Assembly (NCBI GenBank): GCA_964640525.1
Contig: CAZXGS010000014.1
Coordinates: forward strand, 1-53,100
DNA length: 53,100 nucleotides
Source: SZAS-103 sp964640525
GTDB lineage: Bacteria > Pseudomonadota > Gammaproteobacteria > Xanthomonadales > Xanthomonadaceae
Direction: 5' to 3'
The translations under genes were made by a program, and so were the position numbers. Positions 19,901-28,457 of the stretch are shown here, piece by piece (the first letter of the stretch is position 1; every line of letters begins with the position of its first letter). Below the pieces are notes generated by a model. The model was not told where the DNA came from. It worked only from the letters and a program-made list of their open reading frames with translations, and searched no databases.

Positions 19901-21467
19901 GCACGTTCTCGCGCATTGGGTGCAAACGGTATCCGCGGAAAAGACCACGATCATGGTGCCGGTGCGTGCCGACTGGACACCCGGGGCGACCTTGCAGGCG
20001 CTGATTCGCGACGCCGACGGCGGCTTCGGCGCGCGCCCGCTGGAAGCCAGCATCGATCTGGCCATTCCCGCGCAGCGCCACGATGCCATCACCGTCAAGC
20101 CCGCGCAGGCGCGCCTGCGCCCCGGCCAGGATCTGCTGCTGCACCTGGCCAACCCCGCCGCCGGCCCGCGCCACGCCACCATCGCGGTGGTGGATGATTC
20201 GGTCTACCAACAAGTGCTGGACATCGCCGCGCAGGCCGATCCGCAGCAGGACGACTGGCTGGGCGCGCTCGCGCACTGGTACAGCGCCGACTGGTACGCC
20301 TTGGAAGGCATGCGCAGCCTGCCCACTCCGTTCGACCACCTGCCGCTGTCGGGCTGGCGCAAGGCGATGGATGTCGCCGCCAAGGCGCGTGAAGCGGAAG
20401 CGCGCCGGCTCGCCGCGCTTCGCGTGACCCGTTCCGGATCGACGGCCAAAGAGATGGGCCGCGTGGAAGTCATCGGCAGCCGCATCAAGCGGGCGGTGGA
20501 CACGTTCAGTCGGGAACCGACCGCGGCCGTGCTCAAGCGCGGGCCGCACACCGACCCCGGCGCGGCGCAAGGCCGCCTGCGCGAGCGCTTCCTGGATTCG
20601 GCGTACTGGAATCCCGACCTGACCCTGGCCGCCGGCGAGCACCGCGACCTGCGCGTGCATCTGCCGGACAACCTCACCCGCTGGCGCGTGCTGGTGTGGA
20701 CCAGCGATCCGCAGGATGGCTTCGCGCTGACCCAGACGACCGTGGAGACCGCCTTGCCCGTGGAACTGCGCGCCGGCCTGCCCTCGCGTTTGTTCGTCGG
20801 CGATCAGGCCAGCGCCAGCGTGTCGGCGCGCAACCACGGCGCCACCGCGACGACCCTGGCATTGCGCGTGAGCGCGCAGGGTGCGGGCGTGGCGCAACGG
20901 CGCGAACGGCGCAGCGGCGTGGCCGGCAACGCCGAAGTATCGCAAGCCATCGCGCTGGCGCCCACGCGCAGCGGCGCCATCGCGGTGCAGGCCACGGCGA
21001 CGCGGCCGGGTGCGGCCGACGGCCTGGCGAGCGCCGTGCCGGTGCTGGCCCGCGACGGCGATGCGCAGCAGACCCAGGCCGGCTGGCTGGACGCCAGCGC
21101 GGTCGATCTGCCGTTGCCGCCACCGCCCGCCGGCGCGCACGCCGCCATGCTGGACGTGCAAGTCGATCGCGGCCTCGACGGCTGGCAGGACGGCTGGCTC
21201 CGCGACCTGCGCGATTACCCGATGCGCTGCTGGGAGCAGACCCTCAGCCGCGCGCTCGGCGCGGCGCTGGCGATCGCCGCACACAAAGACGCCGCCCAGT
21301 GGCCCAAGGCCGCCGACGAGCTGCGCGACGCCCTGCGCGTGGCGCCGATGTTCCAGGACGAGGACGGGCAGTTCCATTACTTCCTCGGCGCGTATGGCGA
21401 CTGGCGGGCACCGGGTTCACCGGCGCTGTCCGCCTACACCCTGCGCACGTTCGACGTACTGGCTTAA
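16908..21467 (+). CDS. bacterial alpha-2-macroglobulin, N-terminal 1519 residues before an in-frame TAA
   Basis: Bacterial macroglobulins are large periplasmic proteins thought to trap foreign proteases through a reactive thioester. Here a signal peptide (from MRNATHAAG; ATG at 16908, with a longer frame from 16872) is followed by Ala/Pro-rich sequence, repeated MG-type beta domains, FHSSRWPDGELRAFGVTDRP and PLYRPGETVHYRFWLRQ typical of YfaS-type proteins, and the thioester box CWEQ at residues 1441-1444. The frame then stops at TAA (21465-21467), 79 codons past the thioester cysteine and inside the thioester domain. The same frame continues open for 424 codons after it. A curious segment near 1185 reads GRVEVIGSRIKR. 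As it stands the product would lack the end of the thioester domain and the C-terminal domains. Confidence 0.85.
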   Translation: MRNATHAAGALITLACLTAVASAIAAPAVAAPAVASPAAASTAAPAPRIVKAYASEWSLTLEFDQPMLTWNGHGAVDALTITPGVTCQWLWQDDTTLDCRGSGLNRHPFRPASTYRIAIGHGLWSQAGVELAPTQMAVETSRPQLDARIGRWNAGHPVVLIQALSDVTAAAAANVLDVSLDGRPIAFELAAPTQAELQEAYISASDHAFALHLRDPASRSGVLRVHVHPGLVASDGPLPGDQDKDLLTARLGEPFRLRGVDCSNVSFDADGTRRVRAQCPPDADIVLRFSRPLSAPALTKLRAILPAGLSLRDASDCNHYHYDHDPARVAPDADVCLRASVADRSLTLRLPDDWAAADGATLAGAMTISLRTGDFPPAFTVKPALSILPPGSTTQPDLRATNIDGDPDLQQLAIGADVTTQVARLQARGARNAATAVAVPTVPAAIREHGGLLLAGEPGPVSQGARYALAFAPFAVIVGATENGQRLVWVSAWDGGRGLAQAQVELLRVTASGKATVLSHASTDADGVAVLAAVADQPDTGDAAALLVRATDAGQRTVVPVTGWSRWGGPDTLFAHQQHGIGESNTFHSSRWPDGELRAFGVTDRPLYRPGETVHYRFWLRQRQGNRLRPPAQLRTHAVLEMPDQGKQLASWPATLDALASASGQTTLPALLPDGEYCITTAQPKAADPVDEGSGACFQVARFDAQPLWAQMHADHPAVLAGQALALDVQAGYYSGGVAANVHLQIEGLLTPRRIEDTYPAFAAYTFMAPYAGEDPRPFAEPLRGVALPTTTDGQGRAHLALHLPSIVQSSEDTPHPIAFGLLEFSASVNVPHQAWASSGTVPVPYAQYPRYVGLKTAGWWLPIDADAGLAAVVLGADGHSLPGQRVHVQIAAIADAQGRPETEPKPVGACDLRATAPAPCAFRAPAPGLYRFTASADGAAPTELTRWIGGHAPQPADKHSPTASFTLLSPSDGASAARVQLTQPHAHARVLFTLQSGHVLAHWVQTVSAEKTTIMVPVRADWTPGATLQALIRDADGGFGARPLEASIDLAIPAQRHDAITVKPAQARLRPGQDLLLHLANPAAGPRHATIAVVDDSVYQQVLDIAAQADPQQDDWLGALAHWYSADWYALEGMRSLPTPFDHLPLSGWRKAMDVAAKAREAEARRLAALRVTRSGSTAKEMGRVEVIGSRIKRAVDTFSREPTAAVLKRGPHTDPGAAQGRLRERFLDSAYWNPDLTLAAGEHRDLRVHLPDNLTRWRVLVWTSDPQDGFALTQTTVETALPVELRAGLPSRLFVGDQASASVSARNHGATATTLALRVSAQGAGVAQRRERRSGVAGNAEVSQAIALAPTRSGAIAVQATATRPGAADGLASAVPVLARDGDAQQTQAGWLDASAVDLPLPPPPAGAHAAMLDVQVDRGLDGWQDGWLRDLRDYPMRCWEQTLSRALGAALAIAAHKDAAQWPKAADELRDALRVAPMFQDEDGQFHYFLGAYGDWRAPGSPALSAYTLRTFDVLA

Positions 21468-22742
21468 CTCGGCCATCCCGCCCCGGCGAAGACCGTGGAC
21501 GCGCTGCGCACCGCCGTCGCCGACACCCTCAAGGCCGCCGCCACGCTCAAGCCCGACGACCGCGCGACGCGCAAAAAGCGCGAAGAAGCGGCCGAAGCGG
21601 CCGGCGCGCTGGACGATCCCAAGCGGCTCGACGACGCGGCCCTGACCGCGCTGTGGAACGCCTGGCCGCAACTGAGCTGGTACGGCCGCAGCCAGTTGTT
21701 GCGGGCCTTGGCGCGCAAGCCGGACGCAGCCGCACGCTTGCACGAGGGCATCGTGCGCCTGCGCGCAGCCGGCACCGCGCATGGTCTGCGCCGCGTCATC
21801 CACGACCCGCGCGATTTTTCCTGGGCGATGGGCTCGGATCTGCGCGATCAATGCGCGGTGGTCGCCGCCCTGTACGAACTCGACCACGACCCCGACGGCG
21901 AACCGGCACGCGCCAGTTTGCTGCGCGGGGTGCAGGACCTGTACGCCGGCGGCGTCGCCAGCCTCGACACCCAGGCCACCGCGCAATGCCTGCTCGCCCT
22001 GCAGGCCGTCTCCAGCCGCTCCCCGCCGGATCGCCAGAGCGCAGAGGTGGCGGCATCGTTGGGTGCGCTCGACCATCGCTTCACGCTCGCCGCCGGGCAA
22101 GCCCAGGCGCAGTGGACGACGTCGCTGCCGGCGGGTCAGCCCACGCCGGACCTGCGCTTGCAAAGCCGGTCGACGGCCAGCGCCACCTTGAACTACACCG
22201 CCCGCCTGCGCTATCGGATCGATCTGGCCACGGCGCCGGCGCAGGCCGTCGGCATGCACCTGACGCGCCGCTATCAGGTCTTGCGCGGCGGCCGTTTCGT
22301 CGATCCGGGCGAGCAACCGATCCGCGCCGGCGCCTGGGTGCGCGTCCAGCTGACCGTGGACGTACCGGCATTCCGGTATTTCGTGGCCATCACCGACACC
22401 GTGCCCGGCGGCCTGGTGACCGGCGACATCAACCTGAGCAGCGTGGGCGGCGCCAACCTCAAGCATCAGGCCGATTCGGGCTCGTGGTGGTTCGACAGCC
22501 GCCAGACCGGCGCGAATATCGTGCGCCTGTATGCGCAGCGCCTGCCCCCGGGCACGCACGACGTTTTCTGTTACGCGCAGGCCGTGCAGCCGGGTGACTA
22601 CTTCGCGCCGCCGGCGGTGGCCGAACTGATGTACGGCCGCGCCAGCCGCGCCACGACCGCGGCCGACCGACTGACGATCGCGGCGGACGCGGCGACGCAA
22701 ACGGCGCCGCGCCGCCGCGAATCGGCACCCCATCGGCGATGA
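21468..22742 (+). pseudogene. C-terminal part of the interrupted alpha-2-macroglobulin, same frame after the stop
   Basis: These 424 codons continue the macroglobulin without any frame change: the codon after TAA starts LGHPAPAKTVDALRTAV, as expected for the next helix of the thioester domain, and the end carries the family's closing region (GSWWFDSRQTGANIVRLYAQ, LPPGTHDVFCYAQAV, ELMYGRASR). A GTG at 21495 could in principle allow reinitiation, but no ribosome-binding site is evident. The reading frame is otherwise intact, so the stop is recent, a sequence error, or read through. The stop TGA overlaps the ATG of the next EF-hand gene (ATGA at 22739-22742), which shows the gene pair was once translationally coupled. 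Confidence 0.8.
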
Positions 22743-23113
22743 CGATCATGGATCGCGCGCAGCGGCGCCGACGCTCCGGCGGGGCGATGGCTCTGGCCTT
22801 GATCCTGGCCTGCAGCGCCGGCATCGCCGCGGCCTGGGACCTGCCGCCGTCTCCGCGCGCCTACCTGCTGCGCATGGACACCGACCACGACGGCCGCGTT
22901 TCGCGGGCGGAATACGTCGCCTGGATGGTGCGGACCTTCAATGCGCTGGATGCCGACCACGACGGCGTGCTGGCCGGCTCCGAACTGCCGGCGGGCAGCA
23001 AACCGGTGGCGCGCGCGTCCTACGTGCAATCGCTGGAAGCCGGGTTTGCCCGTCAGGATCGCAACCACGACGGCTACCTCGACGCCCGCGAGTTGGCGCT
23101 GCCGCCGCGTTGA
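22739..23113 (+). CDS. small exported EF-hand protein (copy B)
   Basis: A 124-residue protein with a basic start (MDRAQRRRRSGG), a hydrophobic signal segment ending near IAAA, and the same layout as the protein at 15586: LPPSPRAYLLRMDTDHDGRV, then loops DTDHDGRVSRAE, DADHDGVLAGSE and DRNHDGYLDARE. The third loop has an intact calcium-binding pattern; the second also looks competent. The ATG at 22739 overlaps the macroglobulin stop; another ATG lies at 22748. The pair of EF-hand genes brackets the Sel1-like and macroglobulin genes, which suggests duplication within one exported-protein cluster. The likely place is the periplasm, where calcium could regulate a partner; the partner is unknown. 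Confidence 0.82.
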   Translation: MTIMDRAQRRRRSGGAMALALILACSAGIAAAWDLPPSPRAYLLRMDTDHDGRVSRAEYVAWMVRTFNALDADHDGVLAGSELPAGSKPVARASYVQSLEAGFARQDRNHDGYLDARELALPPR

Positions 23114-23721
23114 GGTGCTCGCTCACATCGCTTGACGCGCGGCGGCGCGCACGAGCCAGACTGACACCGCCAGCGCGAACGCTTGGCGCAAGCCAGTCCA
23201 CAGGGATGAGGAGCCGTCGATGCATCGTTTGGTCATTTCGGTGGCGCAGGCATCGGGGCTCGTCCTGACTTCGGTTTTCAGGCATCCGCAATGGGCGACG
23301 TCGCGACGAGGCTTGCGGGCGACGAGCGAGGGTATTGTGTCAATACAAGACGCGACCCCACTGCCCACGCGAACAGGATGGCTGGCTCGCCACGAATCTG
23401 CTTCCCAACCCCGTTTCCGCGGCAGGCGTTGGCAGAGGAGCGAACGTGTCGCCCATCGTTTCTCGCAAGGTCGCTGCAAGATTCAGCGTGGGCCGTGCCC
23501 GCTGGGCCGCGTGTCGGGTCTGCCGAAGCAAGGGCCACCCGCTCAGCGCGAGGCCTGCGACACCAGCCAAGCCGTCCAGCCGTGTGACCACGGTCGCCGA
23601 GCGGCTGCCGATCGCGCCGGCACCCCCCGCGGGCGAAAAAATGAGCCGCGGCGCCGACGCTTTGCCCATCGGCGCCGCGCAACGGTTCTAGAATCGGGGT
23701 CTCGCCCCGCGGAGCCGTGCC
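23114..23721. other. 608-base stretch with no credible gene upstream of acs
   Basis: Open frames run through this stretch on both strands but their translations are low-complexity, Arg/Pro-rich and lack any recognised domain. It contains a 15-bp AT-rich palindrome at 23332-23346 and a TAGAAT hexamer at about 23690 that could be the -10 box for acs. No terminator with a T run was seen after the EF-hand gene. Confidence 0.5.
23332..23346. promoter_or_regulatory. short AT-rich palindrome, possible operator
   Basis: GTATTG-TGT-CAATAC is a perfect inverted repeat with a 3-base centre, standing out in a GC-rich region about 375 bases before acs. The size and symmetry suit a dimeric regulator, but there is no second copy nearby and no regulator gene adjacent. 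Confidence 0.3.
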
Positions 23722-25665
<1,944 letters not shown>

Positions 25666-25842
25666 GAGCCTGTGAAAAAATCGCCCACCTGCTGCGGACG
25701 CCGCCGAACGCCTCTGGCGGCGGCCCGCTGCGCGAAAACTGCGGTCATTTGGTTCACCAAACTCCCTTGTTTTCACGCAACGCTCCTTGCCAGAGACGCC
25801 CGCCGGCGCCCTCGTGACGGCGTTCGAATTTTTCACAGGCTC
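25666..25842. mobile_element. MITE-like element with 18-bp terminal inverted repeats
   Basis: A 177-bp segment bounded by GAGCCTGTGAAAAAATCG (25666-25683) and its near-perfect inverted copy CGAATTTTTCACAGGCTC (25825-25842), 16 of 18 bases matching. Inside lie further short inverted repeats, including TTTGGT-TC-ACCAAA. It encodes no transposase and fills most of the gap between acs and the first kinase. The end sequence resembles the terminal repeats of small insertion sequences, but I cannot name the family. No clear target-site duplication is seen. Confidence 0.5.
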
Positions 25843-25916
25843 CGAGACATGCGCGGACCCAAGGCACCCACGGCGGACGGTTGCGCCAGCCGGCCGCCGC
25901 ACGTTCGGAGCGCGGC

Positions 25917-28373
25917 ATGACCGACCAGACCCTGCACGTCCACGTACCCTCCGGGCCGGGCGCGCCCGCCGAGGGTTCGGGCACGCGGATCGGCGCCTAC
26001 ACGTTGGTGCGGCTGATCGGCGAGGGTGGCTTCGGCGATGTGTACGAGGCCGAGCAATCCGAGCCGGTCAAGCGCCGGGTGGCGCTGAAGATCGTCAAGC
26101 TCGGCATGGACACCCGCGAGGTGATCGCGCGCTTCGAGCTGGAGCGGCAGGCGCTGGCGCGGATGGAGCACCCGCACATCGCCACCGTGATCGACGCCGG
26201 CGCCACCGCCAGCGGCCGCCCGTATTTCGTGATGGAGTACGTCGAGGGGCAGCCGATCAGCGAATACGCCGCCAACCGCAAGCTGCCGGTGGACGCGCTG
26301 CTGCGGTTGTTCGGCCAGGTCTGCGCGGCGGTCGGGCATGCCCACACCAAGGGCGTGATCCACCGCGACCTCAAACCCGGCAACGTGCTGGTGGGGACCC
26401 ACGACGGCGAGCCGTTCGCCAAGGTGATCGACTTCGGCATCGCCAAGGCCACCGCCGGCGACGATGGCGAGCGCACCCACGCGACCCAGATCCATCAGGT
26501 GATGGGCACGCCGCTGTACATGAGCCCCGAGCAGGCGATCGGCAGCCTGGACATCGACGTTCGCACCGACATCTATTCCCTCGGCGTGATCCTGTACGAG
26601 CTGTTGACCGGCACCACCCCGGTCGAGCGCGAGAAGCTCGCTTCGGTGTCGATCGCCGACACCCAGCGGCTGATCTGCGACACCGATCCGCCGCGGCCGA
26701 GCGCGCGGGTGCTGGCCAACGCCACCACGCTGACCGGCAGCGCCACCTTCCGCCCGGCCGATCCGCGCAAGCTGGCACGCACGATCCGTGGCGATCTGGA
26801 CTGGATCGTGATGAAGGCGCTGGAGAAGGAGCCGGCGCGGCGTTACCAGAGCGCGGCCGAACTGGCCGAGGACCTGCGCCGCTACCTGGCCGGCGAAGCG
26901 GTGACGGCGGTGCCGCCGTCGCTGGGCTACCGCACACGCAAGTTCGTGCGCCGCAATCGCGTCGTGGTCGTGGCCGCATCGTTGGTCACGCTGAGCCTGC
27001 TGGTCGGGTTGGTGGCGTTCGCATGGCAATGGAAGGAAGCCGCCCGGCGTGCCGACCAGCTCGCCCAGGTGGTCGATTTCGATGCCACCTTGTTCACAAA
27101 CATCGACCCCGCGGTGGCCGGCGACGGCTTGAGCGCCGACGTGCGCACGCGCCTGGACGCCTCGCTGCGCGCGTCGGGCATGGCGCAAGCCGAGCGCGAA
27201 CAGCGGCTGGTCCGTTTCGACGCCGACTGGAAGCGCATCAATGCCACCGATGCGGCGCGCGGCGTGATCGGGCAGAACGTGCTCAAACCGGTGGCGGCGG
27301 CGATCGACGAGCGCTTCGGCAGCCAGCCGGAGATCGCCGGGCCGCTGCGGCTGTCGCTGGCCAGCCGCTACCAGTCGATGGGCTTGTACGACGAGGCGAT
27401 CGCCCAGATCCGCATCGCCCTCGACCAGCAGCGCAAGATCTCCGCCGAGGACAGCGCCGAGGTGGCCAACTATGAGTATTCGATGGGCACGCTACTGGCG
27501 CAGAGCGGCCGCTCGGATGCGGCCGAGCCGTATTACCTCGCGGCCTTGAAAACGGCGCGCAAGCTCAACGGTGGCGTGGTCGACGAAGGCGAGTTGACCG
27601 TCCTCGGCAATCTGGTCGTGGTGTACGCCGCACAGGGCAAGAACGCCAAGGCCGAAGCCCTGTACCGCCAGGTGCTAGACGGCCGTCGCAAACTGCTCGG
27701 CGACGCGCATCCGGATACCTATCTGGCGATGATGCAGTACGGCGCCTTCTTGCGCGAACAAAAGCGCTATCCGGAGGCCGAACATTTGCTGGTGGCGGCG
27801 GCGAAAGGCTTCGCAAGTGCCAGCGAGCCCGACCCGGACAACGTGCTGTATGCGCAGGGCAATCTGGCCCTGCTGCACGAGGCGCAGGGCAAGGGCACGC
27901 AAGCGGTGCAGGACCTGCGCCAGGTGGTCGCCCGCGCCCGCAAGACGCGCGGCGAGCATCATCCGACCACCCTGCTCGCGCAAGTGGTGCTCGGCGGCGT
28001 GCTGGCACGCCAGGGCCAGTTCGCGCAAGCCGAACGCGTCCTCGCGCCGATCCGCACCGAGGTGCGCGCAGCCTGGCGGCAGGACAACGCCTACTGGTAC
28101 GGCAGCCTGCTCTCGCACCTGGGCCAGGCGCGCGCCGCGCGCGGGGCGTTCGAACAAGCCGAGGCCGATCTACTCGAAGGCGAGCGCCTGCTCGCGGTGC
28201 CGCACGCGCCGGACGAGCCGGACGACGTGGAGGGCGCGCGCAAGGGGCTGGTCGATCTGTATACGGCCTGGGACAAGGCCGAGCCGGGCAAGGGCCACGC
28301 CGAACAGGCGCAGATCTGGCGTACCAGGCGGGTTGCCGATGACGCGACGCCGGCGTCGCCGGCCAAACCCTGA
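25917..28373 (+). CDS. transmembrane Ser/Thr kinase with C-terminal TPR region (array copy 1)
   Basis: An 818-residue Hanks-type kinase. Gly loop GEGGFG (35-40), Lys58 (VALK), HRD with D151 and N156, DFG with D172, and SPEQA in place of APE complete an apparently active kinase domain (about 27-320). A single helix at about 349-370 (VVVAASLVTLSLLVGLVAFA) is followed by a juxtamembrane module (DFDATLFTNIDPAVAG, then RINATDAARG and VLKPVAAAID) and TPR-like repeats to the end, predicted to be periplasmic. The ATG at 25917 follows GGAG; a TTG at 25881 is rejected. It lacks the DDRW-type N-terminal tag of copies 3 and 4. Residues 212-317 are encoded by DNA identical to copy 2. Confidence 0.9.
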   Translation: MTDQTLHVHVPSGPGAPAEGSGTRIGAYTLVRLIGEGGFGDVYEAEQSEPVKRRVALKIVKLGMDTREVIARFELERQALARMEHPHIATVIDAGATASGRPYFVMEYVEGQPISEYAANRKLPVDALLRLFGQVCAAVGHAHTKGVIHRDLKPGNVLVGTHDGEPFAKVIDFGIAKATAGDDGERTHATQIHQVMGTPLYMSPEQAIGSLDIDVRTDIYSLGVILYELLTGTTPVEREKLASVSIADTQRLICDTDPPRPSARVLANATTLTGSATFRPADPRKLARTIRGDLDWIVMKALEKEPARRYQSAAELAEDLRRYLAGEAVTAVPPSLGYRTRKFVRRNRVVVVAASLVTLSLLVGLVAFAWQWKEAARRADQLAQVVDFDATLFTNIDPAVAGDGLSADVRTRLDASLRASGMAQAEREQRLVRFDADWKRINATDAARGVIGQNVLKPVAAAIDERFGSQPEIAGPLRLSLASRYQSMGLYDEAIAQIRIALDQQRKISAEDSAEVANYEYSMGTLLAQSGRSDAAEPYYLAALKTARKLNGGVVDEGELTVLGNLVVVYAAQGKNAKAEALYRQVLDGRRKLLGDAHPDTYLAMMQYGAFLREQKRYPEAEHLLVAAAKGFASASEPDPDNVLYAQGNLALLHEAQGKGTQAVQDLRQVVARARKTRGEHHPTTLLAQVVLGGVLARQGQFAQAERVLAPIRTEVRAAWRQDNAYWYGSLLSHLGQARAARGAFEQAEADLLEGERLLAVPHAPDEPDDVEGARKGLVDLYTAWDKAEPGKGHAEQAQIWRTRRVADDATPASPAKP
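26550..26869 (+). repeat. 320-bp tract identical to 29088-29407
   Basis: Comparing the two kinase genes base by base, 26550-26869 and 29088-29407 show no difference, while the sequence on both sides differs at many silent sites. The tract covers the C-lobe of the kinase domain. Confidence 0.9.
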
Positions 28374-28457
28374 TTGCCCGCGCAGGCAGCGCCGAACGCG
28401 GCCGGGGTAGGATGCCGGGATGATCCTGCACCGCCCCGCGAACGGCATGACGCGCGC

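Noticed and set aside
18672..21377. 901-codon minus-strand frame opposite the macroglobulin
   Set aside because: Antisense of a clearly coding gene with GC-rich third positions, which leave few stops on the other strand. No domain recognised.
21465..21500. Frameshift in the macroglobulin
   Set aside because: Counting from 16908 shows both halves share one phase; the lesion is a stop codon, not an indel.
23123..23479. 118-residue minus-strand protein in the gap before acs
   Set aside because: No ribosome-binding site, domain or family-like pattern; codon use is irregular.
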